Below are positions 1 to 5,027 of a stretch of DNA of 5,027 nucleotides, piece after piece (the first letter of the stretch is position 1; each line of letters starts with the position of its first letter). The DNA comes from Candidatus Zixiibacteriota bacterium (lineage in GTDB: Bacteria > Zixibacteria > MSB-5A5 > CAIYYT01), in the NCBI GenBank assembly GCA_023134875.1, contig JAGLUH010000503.1, positions 1-5,027 of the forward strand. The letters run 5' to 3'. Both the position numbers and the translations under genes were made by a program. Under the pieces are notes generated by a model. The model did no database searches. It saw nothing but the letters and a program-made list of their open reading frames with translations, and was not told the DNA's origin.

Positions 1-1407
1 GGCCAACCACTGTCCATCGGGAGAGAGTGCGGGACAGGTCGGTGACGAAAACAATGGGAAGAGAGCTTTTTCCTGCCGTGTTTTGAGATCATACTGCATT
101 TGATAACCGAGATCTTCAGACCTTATTGCCATATTGTAGAAGATTTTGTTTCCGTCCGGCGACCAAGTAGCCCCTCCAATCCACGCATCGCCCGCGCACT
201 TCATAAGAATCGTCGCCAGACCTGTTTCAACATCAATCTGAAAGAGACCATTCTGACCGTTCTGGTCAACTCCCCGCGCGATAACAAAGCGGCCATCGGG
301 TGAATAGTGATGAGGGCCAAACCACTCAAGCGGGACAAAAAGTTCGCGCTCTTCACCGGTTTCCATCTCACGTTCACAAAGAGGAGATTTGGCACCTAGG
401 TTGTCGGTGGCTTCCCGGTCCGAGCGGTAAAGCAGGTGTTTCCCATCCGGTGACCAGTCCGGCCAATTGTTGGTCCCCTCGAATCGCTGAGTCACTTTTT
501 TCGGCGAGGTCAGCAATTCGCCTGCTTGTAGGTCAATCGTGGCAGCATAGACATCGGTAATTCTGGAATCCAAACCGTAGTACAGCGACCCCACATCAGT
601 AATCCCCAGAGGAACAATCTCCCCGATATTCCTTTTGACTTTCCGGGGTTCATTCTGAGGTTTACCACCGCTGACCCCGATCACCCAGGCGTCCGTAGTC
701 CCTGAACGGTCGCTTGCGAAGCAAACCCACCGTCCGTCCGGAGACCACCCCAGAACATAATCATGGGCGGAATGTTCGATCAGCAGTTGATTACTCTTGC
801 CGTCAACCGAAACCAGGAAAATATCATTGTCCGCAGAAGTATAGGCCACATAACGACCATCCGGCGAAAGGTAACCGCCTTTGAATTCATCAGAAGACAC
901 CTCAATCGTAGCAATCTCCTTCGCCGAGCCATCAGTTGTCGAAATAGACAACAACCTGATGTTACCTGCCGCAGTGACGCCCCCGGCCAGGATACATTTC
1001 CCGTCCTTTGACCAGTCATAAGGTATGATATGTTTTGCCATTTCTGCCTCACTGGCCGTTAGAGTCTTTGGGTCAGCACCATCACGCCCGATAAGAAGCA
1101 AATCACCATCTTCAGCAGACCATGCAACCCAGGCGTAAGCCAACTGCCTGCCGTCAGGAGACCAGACCGATCCGTAGTCAAATCTTTCGAATTTCAGCAG
1201 CGAGTCCTCAAATGCTTGGCGGTGTTCTTCGGGTATGGCATCAACCGCATCCCAGGAGGTCAAATTACTCGTAAGTAAGCGAATCTCTTTGTTCGCCAGT
1301 TCAAGAACGCCAAGGTCGCCTTCGATCCTATTGGAAAAAGAGACAAATCGGCCATCAGGTGATACACGTTCAAGGTCGGTGGAGAATAATACCATATCAC
1401 TCACCCA
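1..1407 (-). repeat. Second PD40 beta-propeller array, at least 10 blades, cut by window edge
   Basis: Residues about 984-1452. Cores begin at 999, 1066, 1116 (SKDG), 1164, 1205, about 1253 (degenerate, TDVGSLYYG), 1302, 1352, 1399 and 1445. The order of landmarks (VSPDGRFVSF, VWSPDGRQLAYAW, YDWSKDGK, VLGWSPDGRWVCFASDRSG, a Gly-rich Tyr-Tyr segment, then PDWSPDGKHLLYRS) matches, from memory, a C-terminal cassette of roughly 450 residues that recurs in environmental bacteria attached to different N-terminal modules. If that holds, this array is a separately inherited domain and the stop codon lies within several tens of codons beyond base 1. The array has no catalytic motif that I can see. Confidence 0.85.
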
Positions 1408-4356
1408 AACCATTCGCACGGTCAGTTCCTTGCTCTCCGCCTCGGTGGGTGGCTCAGGTGTGGCTGGCTGCCGTAGCGGCAAGAAGTCCTCCATTAGGTA
1501 AAAGGATTCCTCTCCCTTTCTGTAAGCCGCGAACGCTATCTTTTCCCCATCCGGTGACCAGGAGACACTATAAGGCTGTACATCTCCAAGCCCCGTCTTG
1601 ATTTCCGTGATAGTGCTATCCTCCAAAGATACCACCTGAATGCTCTTTCTATCGTAGTCATAGGCAATCCTGGTACCATCAGGCGACCAGGTCAACGAAG
1701 TGGTCACAAACGCACCTTTGACCTCAGTCACAATCTTGGATGCCCCACCATCGACTGCGATTGTCTTTATGAGTCCTGCGAAGCGGTCCTGCTCAGTGCT
1801 GTGGTATGAACGAAACGCAATGGTTTCTCCGTCGGGGGACCAGTCTATAACCGACTCCGCCACGGAATCTTCATCCACAGTAACCTGACGTGGCTCTCCG
1901 CCCTCAACTGACACGACAAAGATGTTCATGCCACTGTCATCTGAGTATTTGAAACGGACAAATGCTATTGAGTCACCTCGTGGTGACCAGCAGGGGAAAC
2001 AATCCTCGAATGAAGGTGGGCGAAACGTGATTTGCCTGGGCTCATCGCCTTCAATCGACATCGTCCATATATGCGTTCCCTCGATGCCCTCTTGCGCGCC
2101 TGAGAGTAATAGGGTCGAGCCATCGGGAGAAACTGCATTGCCAGGGCCATAGTTATGAGGATGGAAGCGTGGTTTCCGGTCAACCGACAGATCAGGGATC
2201 ACTTCAGGGGTCCCACCTTCTGCCGGCACCCAGGCAATCTCTCCGCTTTCTGTATAATAGAAGATCCGTGATCCATCTGGAGTCCAACGCGGGTGCTTAG
2301 CCCGACCTCCCGGCGTGATCTGCACGGCCCGACCACCGGAGGCTGGTACCGTATAAATGGCAAAATGCCCCGGCTCAGCAGCACAGATTCCAATCTGGTT
2401 TGTAGCGGACCAGCCTGCCAACTTAAACACCTGAGTCGGAGGTTCGATAACTATCGGGTCGGCTTCTGGGGCACCATCCTCTCGAACCGGCACAATGCGT
2501 ATGTCGTACATACCGTCCTCAGACTCGTAAGAGAATGCGATCATTCGGCCATCAGGGGACCAGATCGGATACGACTCGCATCCCGGGAGGTCAGCCACCA
2601 GGATCGGCTGGCCACCCAGGACATTGATAACGTACAGTGCTCGCTCAGGCCCCCCTAACGAACCGATCGTACTATCAGCCGATTGCTTGGTGTGACCAGT
2701 GGAAATGAAGGCTATCTTCTCCCCGTCGGGCGAGAACACCGGTTCCCGTGAAGGAACGCTTGTTATCTGCTTCTCATCACCGCCTTCTACAAGTACCGTG
2801 CGTATGAAGAGTCTGGATTCAGGCTCACTTAGTGGTTCATCGGCCGAGGAATAGACCAGTGTCTTCCCATCCGGAGATAAGCCAACGCGCGCATTCCTTA
2901 TCCAGCGACCGCGACGAAGTTCGATAGGAACCACTATTTGTTCTCCTCCGTCTGATTGTATTACATGAACTTCATGTGTGGAGTCAGTGGGCATAAAGTT
3001 GAAGGCAATCCGCTTACCATCCCTCGACCAGTCGAGAGTGTTTATAAAACCGTAATTCCAAGCACCGATTCGGTCAGTCAGTTTGACCGGTTCGCCGGCC
3101 AGGTTGGGATCTACTTTTCCATGCAAGGGTACGGTCCAGATGGCCCAATCCGAGGCAAAAGCAAGTCGCTCTCCGTCCGGAGACAAAACACCGTTACCTG
3201 GATAGGTTGGTATCCGAATTCTAGTGAAATCAGGTTTGTGAGGGATTCCTTCCTGTAGAAGACCACTGTCGTCGTAGGACTTCTTCATTCGGTAGTCCTG
3301 CCACAGAAAACTTCCCACAATGATGATCATTGCAGCCGCGATCCCCAACACCAGCTTATAGTTTCTTCGTACGTACTTGATTCCCTTCGAGAAAGCACTC
3401 TGGCGCCTGGCCAGAATAGGACGACCGTCGATGATACGCTGCAGGTCATCGGCAAACTCCGAAGCACTCTGATAACGCTTGTCAGGATCGTGATGACATG
3501 CCTTCATCAAGACTGTCTCAAGATCAAAGGGAATTCGACGGTTAGTCTTGCGTGCTTCGATGTAATGGCCCGCCAGAATCTCGCCAATCAGTTTCTCCTC
3601 GCTGTCAGCCTTGAATGGCAGGGTCAGCGTCAGGGCCTCGTACAGCGTGACACCGAGCGAGTAGATATCTGTTCGTTTATCAATGCCAGCTCGATGAGCC
3701 GCTAGCAACTCCGGCGACATGTATTTCACTGTGCCGATGAAGTCACCCGCCTTAGTCATCCGGGTCATGTCCTCAGCATGCGCGATGCCGAAATCGGTAA
3801 ACTTGAACTTCTTCTCCGTCCCTGACAGTAGTACGTTGTGTGGCTTGATGTCTCGGTGAATGAATCCCTTGGAGTGGATATGTTCAAGTGCTCCAGTAAG
3901 CTCTATGAACTTGGCAAGAATATCCTTGATGCAGTCCTGATCTATGGTCTCGGTAACATCCGAACCAGAAGGAACTTGCTCCTGAGTCTGTTTGACTAAA
4001 TCGTAAAGCGAGCCGCCCTCGGCAAGTTCCATGGCGAGATAGCTAACATTGTTCTCCTCACCTCGTGAGTGCACCTTTATGATGTTAGGATGATCCAGCT
4101 GACCGGCAATCCAAGCTTCACGAACAAAACGTGACTGCGCACGTTTCGATAACTCCAGGGATGAATGCAGCACTTTGAGAGCAACCGGACGTTTCATCGA
4201 CTCATCGTACGCCCGGTAGATTGTCCCCATCCCTCCAGAGCCAAGAGTAGCTTCAATCTTGAAATGACCGAGCCTCTCTATGCGCGGTCGATCAGGCCCA
4301 TCGCCAAGGCCGTCCCAAGTTTCTGTGCGGTCATTGTCCTTGTCGTCTGCCGCCAT
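1..4356 (-). CDS. Membrane-anchored Ser/Thr protein kinase with extracytoplasmic PD40 beta-propellers (3' end outside window)
   Basis: Hanks-type (PknB/Pkn family) kinase predicted to phosphorylate Ser/Thr on unknown partners. Translation is open for 1452 codons and leaves the window without a stop. Visible kinase motifs: glycine loop LGSGGMG (38-44), VALK lysine K61, alpha-C glutamate E80, hinge YLAMEL (106-111), catalytic HRDIKPHN (167-174), DFG (188-190), SPE (214-216), DIYSLG (230-235), subdomain XI arginine R294. All key residues are present, so it should be active. A basic stretch (321-334) precedes one hydrophobic helix (335-352), giving a kinase-inside, C-terminus-outside topology. 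The rest is PD40 repeats with SPDG cores. The ATG is chosen because GGAG lies 8 bases upstream and an in-frame TAA sits at 4372-4374; GTG at 4362 is the only other nearby option. No PASTA domains. The missing C-terminus is probably short, since a blade core lies at residue 1445 (inference). Confidence 0.95.
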   Translation of the reverse strand, partial: MAADDKDNDRTETWDGLGDGPDRPRIERLGHFKIEATLGSGGMGTIYRAYDESMKRPVALKVLHSSLELSKRAQSRFVREAWIAGQLDHPNIIKVHSRGEENNVSYLAMELAEGGSLYDLVKQTQEQVPSGSDVTETIDQDCIKDILAKFIELTGALEHIHSKGFIHRDIKPHNVLLSGTEKKFKFTDFGIAHAEDMTRMTKAGDFIGTVKYMSPELLAAHRAGIDKRTDIYSLGVTLYEALTLTLPFKADSEEKLIGEILAGHYIEARKTNRRIPFDLETVLMKACHHDPDKRYQSASEFADDLQRIIDGRPILARRQSAFSKGIKYVRRNYKLVLGIAAAMIIIVGSFLWQDYRMKKSYDDSGLLQEGIPHKPDFTRIRIPTYPGNGVLSPDGERLAFASDWAIWTVPLHGKVDPNLAGEPVKLTDRIGAWNYGFINTLDWSRDGKRIAFNFMPTDSTHEVHVIQSDGGEQIVVPIELRRGRWIRNARVGLSPDGKTLVYSSADEPLSEPESRLFIRTVLVEGGDEKQITSVPSREPVFSPDGEKIAFISTGHTKQSADSTIGSLGGPERALYVINVLGGQPILVADLPGCESYPIWSPDGRMIAFSYESEDGMYDIRIVPVREDGAPEADPIVIEPPTQVFKLAGWSATNQIGICAAEPGHFAIYTVPASGGRAVQITPGGRAKHPRWTPDGSRIFYYTESGEIAWVPAEGGTPEVIPDLSVDRKPRFHPHNYGPGNAVSPDGSTLLLSGAQEGIEGTHIWTMSIEGDEPRQITFRPPSFEDCFPCWSPRGDSIAFVRFKYSDDSGMNIFVVSVEGGEPRQVTVDEDSVAESVIDWSPDGETIAFRSYHSTEQDRFAGLIKTIAVDGGASKIVTEVKGAFVTTSLTWSPDGTRIAYDYDRKSIQVVSLEDSTITEIKTGLGDVQPYSVSWSPDGEKIAFAAYRKGEESFYLMEDFLPLRQPATPEPPTEAESKELTVRMVWVSDMVLFSTDLERVSPDGRFVSFSNRIEGDLGVLELANKEIRLLTSNLTSWDAVDAIPEEHRQAFEDSLLKFERFDYGSVWSPDGRQLAYAWVAWSAEDGDLLLIGRDGADPKTLTASEAEMAKHIIPYDWSKDGKCILAGGVTAAGNIRLLSISTTDGSAKEIATIEVSSDEFKGGYLSPDGRYVAYTSADNDIFLVSVDGKSNQLLIEHSAHDYVLGWSPDGRWVCFASDRSGTTDAWVIGVSGGKPQNEPRKVKRNIGEIVPLGITDVGSLYYGLDSRITDVYAATIDLQAGELLTSPKKVTQRFEGTNNWPDWSPDGKHLLYRSDREATDNLGAKSPLCEREMETGEERELFVPLEWFGPHHYSPDGRFVIARGVDQNGQNGLFQIDVETGLATILMKCAGDAWIGGATWSPDGNKIFYNMAIRSEDLGYQMQYDLKTRQEKALFPLFSSPTCPALSPDGQWLA
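1429..1470 (-). other. Pro/Glu-rich linker between the two propeller arrays
   Basis: Residues about 963-976 (QPATPEPPTEAESK) are rich in Pro, Glu, Thr and Ala and lack the PD40 pattern. They separate the blade at 934 from the one at 999, giving a natural hinge between two independently folded parts. Confidence 0.65.
1507..3219 (-). repeat. First PD40 (TolB-like) beta-propeller array, 12 blades
   Basis: Residues about 380-950. Blade cores of the form (W/L)SPDG-x-x-(I/L)AF begin at residues 392, 444, 494, 542, 600, 650, 692, 743, 791, 840, 891 and 934, so the period is about 42-58 residues. Most are close to consensus; 444 has SRDG, 692 has TPDG, 791 has SPRG and 650 (GWSATNQIGI) is degenerate. 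Between cores are strand patterns such as IWTVPL and a following Gly-Gly turn, typical of PD40. Twelve blades could close as two six-bladed propellers (inference). Such domains usually bind proteins or ligands; no target is visible. Confidence 0.9.
3301..3357 (-). other. Single transmembrane helix of the kinase
   Basis: Residues 334-352 contain a hydrophobic run (LVLGIAAAMIIIVGSFLW) of about 18 residues. It is preceded by KGIKYVRRNYK and followed by a polar segment, QDYRMKKSYDD. More positive charge lies on the N-terminal side and there is no N-terminal signal peptide, which fits a signal-anchor with the kinase in the cytoplasm and the repeats outside. The basic residues just after the helix weaken the charge argument a little. 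Confidence 0.85.
3424..4272 (-). other. Protein kinase catalytic domain within the large CDS
   Basis: Residues about 29-311. Subdomains I to XI are found in order and at normal spacing, except for roughly 20 additional residues (about 122-142) between the hinge and the helix before the catalytic loop. The RD-type catalytic loop (R168, D169) together with threonines in the activation segment (T198, T201, T209) suggests control by activation-loop phosphorylation, as known for PknB-like kinases; this is inferred, not shown. The gatekeeper-hinge position is M109-E110. Confidence 0.93.
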
Positions 4357-4364
4357 TGGCACGA

Positions 4365-4368
4365 CTCC
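4365..4368 (-). promoter_or_regulatory. Shine-Dalgarno site of the kinase gene
   Basis: The minus strand reads GGAG followed by an 8-base spacer and the ATG at 4356. This supports ATG over the in-frame GTG at 4362, which would sit only 2 bases from the site. An out-of-frame ATG overlaps the GGAG and is not a candidate start. Confidence 0.7.
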
Positions 4369-4396
4369 ATCTTACTCAGCTGGCCGGTGCTAATAG

Positions 4397-4417
4397 AGTA
4401 CTTCCCTTTAAGGTACT
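4397..4417. promoter_or_regulatory. 21-bp imperfect dyad upstream of the kinase start
   Basis: AGTAC at 4397-4401 is mirrored by GTACT at 4413-4417, and TT at 4402-4403 can pair with AA at 4410-4411 if one G is bulged. It lies 41-61 bases before the ATG, a position fitting an operator or a leader hairpin. Possible sigma-70-like boxes around it are weak (TTGGCT, 18 bases, TACTCT on the minus strand), so no promoter is called. Confidence 0.3.
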
Positions 4418-4447
4418 GAGCCAATGACTGAAAGGCAAACCCGAAAT

Positions 4448-4508
4448 AAGCTGTGCCCCGCCTATTCCCAGGTGGCAGGCGGCTCGCCGTTTATGGCGGG
4501 GATAGCTT
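4448..4508. repeat. Stem-loop 1: GC-rich two-part stem
   Basis: AAGCT (4448-4452) pairs with AGCTT (4504-4508), and CCCCGCC (4456-4462) pairs with GGCGGGG (4495-4501), leaving a small internal loop of GTG against AT. The apical region holds a further GGCG/CGCC mini-hairpin (4478-4481 with 4485-4488). Twelve paired bases in register are unlikely by chance, so it probably folds as RNA or single-stranded DNA. Confidence 0.6.
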
Positions 4509-4561
4509 CGCCGAGCTGATGCGTTGTGCTCACCGAGCGGCCAGTCGATGCCCAGAAAGAT

Positions 4562-4586
4562 TAAGCCGTTGCTTAACAACGGCTTA
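4562..4586. terminator. Stem-loop 2: perfect 10-bp stem with 5-base loop, terminator-like
   Basis: TAAGCCGTTG (4562-4571) and CAACGGCTTA (4577-4586) are exact inverted repeats around CTTAA. On the minus strand the stem is followed by ATCTTTCTGG, a broken T-run; on the plus strand by TATGTCATGG. Neither is a full intrinsic-terminator tail, so the terminator call is tentative. If it works, the minus direction is favoured, ending a transcript arriving from the right before the kinase. It could equally be an element of a structured RNA. Confidence 0.35.
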
Positions 4587-4594
4587 TATGTCAT

Positions 4595-4643
4595 GGCGGG
4601 GGCTACGAGACGATTTCCGCAACTGGGTGATCGAGAATTTGGC
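4595..4643 (+). repeat. Diverged 49-bp direct repeat, copy A
   Basis: Ungapped comparison with 4756-4804 gives 36 of 49 identical bases, including shared blocks GGCGGGG, TACGAGACGA and GGGTGAT. The copies are offset by 161 bases. Both can be read in one plus-strand frame as RGLRD-x-x-x-N-x-VI, with some silent differences (GGG/GGC, CTA/TTA, ATC/ATT), but each frame stops soon after. Confidence 0.55.
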
Positions 4644-4651
4644 TGCCTAAG

Positions 4652-4681
4652 GCACTCACGGGAAAGAACTTCCCCAGGTGC
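4652..4681. repeat. Stem-loop 3: two-part stem
   Basis: GCAC (4652-4655) pairs with GTGC (4678-4681) and GGGAA (4660-4664) pairs with TTCCC (4670-4674), with an internal loop between them and AGAAC as apical loop. Confidence 0.5.
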
Positions 4682-4714
4682 GGCTATGTTAGAACATTTG
4701 CACAGGTTGTTGAG

Positions 4715-4729
4715 CGCTTTCGGAAGGCG
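4715..4729 (+). repeat. Stem-loop 4: 6-bp stem with a G-U pair
   Basis: CGCTTT (4715-4720) pairs with AAGGCG (4724-4729) around CGG. One pair is U-G if read as plus-strand RNA and would be a C/A mismatch on the other strand, slightly favouring plus-strand transcription. Confidence 0.35.
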
Positions 4730-4755
4730 GTCTGACAGGGAACAAGGCAGGTAAG

Positions 4756-4804
4756 GGCGGGGCTTACGAGACGAGTGTGTGAACCGGGTGATTGGGACTT
4801 GGGC
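4756..4804 (+). repeat. Diverged 49-bp direct repeat, copy B
   Basis: Partner of 4595-4643. The end of this copy overlaps the left arm of the 10-bp hairpin at 4801-4841, whereas copy A is preceded by the hairpin at 4562-4586. Confidence 0.55.
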
Positions 4805-4841
4805 AGTACAGTGCCAGTGAGAACGAGTGTATGTACTGCCC
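4801..4841. repeat. Stem-loop 5: perfect 10-bp inverted repeat with 21-base loop
   Basis: GGGCAGTACA (4801-4810) and TGTACTGCCC (4832-4841) are exact inverted repeats. No T-run follows on either strand, so it is not a standard terminator. It directly follows the second copy of the 49-bp direct repeat. Confidence 0.6.
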
Positions 4842-4857
4842 CTCTCGGGCCATCGGA

Positions 4858-4869
4858 GCAGAGCTCTGC
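4858..4869. repeat. 12-bp perfect palindrome
   Basis: GCAGAGCTCTGC is fully self-complementary. It may be a protein-binding site for a dimer or part of the neighbouring inverted-repeat block. It has CATCGG shortly before and ATCGG directly after it. Confidence 0.45.
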
Positions 4870-5027
4870 ATCGGTTACATTAGGTGCCGAACTATGAATA
4901 CTCCGGAGGATGGAATTGCAATCTATTGAAAGGCAATGCATTAGGACTTAACTGCAAGAGTCACACGAGGTTCGCTATCGTTGGCAATTCCTATCGAAAT
5001 CGACTGTAAACGGCGGTTGAAAAGTGT

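Larger units (their letters stand above)
4357..5027. other. Long region without a convincing gene, upstream of the kinase
   Basis: Open frames here are all under 90 codons, lack good ribosome sites and translate to Cys, Arg, Ser and Pro-rich sequences with no recognisable domain. No tRNA or rRNA signature was seen. The portion about 4448-4869 is dense in inverted repeats, listed separately. The portion 4870-5027 has only short symmetries: CTCCGGAG at 4901-4908, and GGAATTGC at 4912-4919 mirrored by GCAATTCC at 4984-4991. No gene on the right side enters the window convincingly. Confidence 0.6.

Noticed and set aside
2293..2658. 121-codon plus-strand open frame
   Set aside because: It lies entirely antisense to the continuous PD40 coding frame and its translation is low in recognisable structure; the minus frame has clear repeat motifs across it.
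1..3200. Regularly spaced plus-strand motif like CCATCCGGNGACCA, resembling an interspersed repeat or CRISPR
   Set aside because: It is the reverse complement of codons for the WSPDG core of each PD40 blade; spacing (about 125-205 bases) and divergence fit protein repeats.
100..4419. Many other small open frames on both strands within or overlapping the kinase gene
   Set aside because: They are shadows of the 1452-codon minus-strand frame, which shows domain motifs almost throughout, and none has a family signature.
4376..4594. 72-codon minus-strand open frame just before the kinase start
   Set aside because: No recognisable domain or convincing ribosome site, and its first codons are made from the perfect hairpin at 4562-4586.
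4453..4754. Two overlapping plus-strand open frames of 65 and 76 codons
   Set aside because: Arg/Ser-rich translations without family resemblance, overlapping each other and the inverted repeats; kept only as a possible coding remnant in the findings.
4580..4850. Group II intron, RNase P RNA or integron attC site
   Set aside because: No domain V-like hairpin, no RNase P conserved core and no paired attC core boxes could be found by eye.
4684..4941. 85-codon minus-strand open frame upstream of the kinase
   Set aside because: No Shine-Dalgarno site before its ATG, an odd Ser/Thr/Cys/Pro-rich composition, and it runs across the 10-bp hairpin and the direct repeat; more likely chance in structured DNA.
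4927..4954. Plus-strand sigma-70-like promoter starting TTGAAA
   Set aside because: The -35 box is good but no acceptable -10 box sits at 16-18 bases, and no gene follows in the window.

Overview
The window holds one very large gene on the minus strand, cut by the left edge, plus about 670 bases upstream of it in which I find no convincing gene. The gene starts at 4356 and is open to base 1: 1452 codons with no in-frame stop. It encodes a membrane-anchored, Hanks-type serine/threonine protein kinase. The order is a short acidic N-terminus, a complete kinase domain (about residues 29-311), a basic juxtamembrane stretch, one transmembrane helix (about 335-352), then more than 1,070 residues of TolB-like PD40 beta-propeller repeats expected outside the cytoplasm.

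The repeats fall into two sets separated by a Pro/Glu-rich linker near residues 963-976. The first set has 12 recognisable blades (cores from residue 392 to 934). The second has at least 10 (999 to 1445) and is still running at the window edge. The likely design is an outside sensor or scaffold (the propellers) coupled through one helix to an inside kinase; the ligand and substrates cannot be read from the sequence.

The region 4357-5027 has no convincing ORF, tRNA or rRNA. Next to the kinase it has a Shine-Dalgarno site and a small dyad. From about 4448 to 4869 it is packed with inverted repeats (five stem-loops and a 12-bp palindrome) and contains a diverged 49-bp direct repeat. I cannot assign this block to a known family; a structured RNA, a small non-autonomous mobile element, or eroded remains of an insertion are the main options. 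Bases 4870-5027 show only short dyads.

The base composition looks moderate (near 50% G+C by eye). Giant kinase-PD40 fusions are frequent in Acidobacteriota, Gemmatimonadota, Zixibacteria, Latescibacterota and related environmental bacteria, so the source is probably in that range, but nothing here fixes the phylum.
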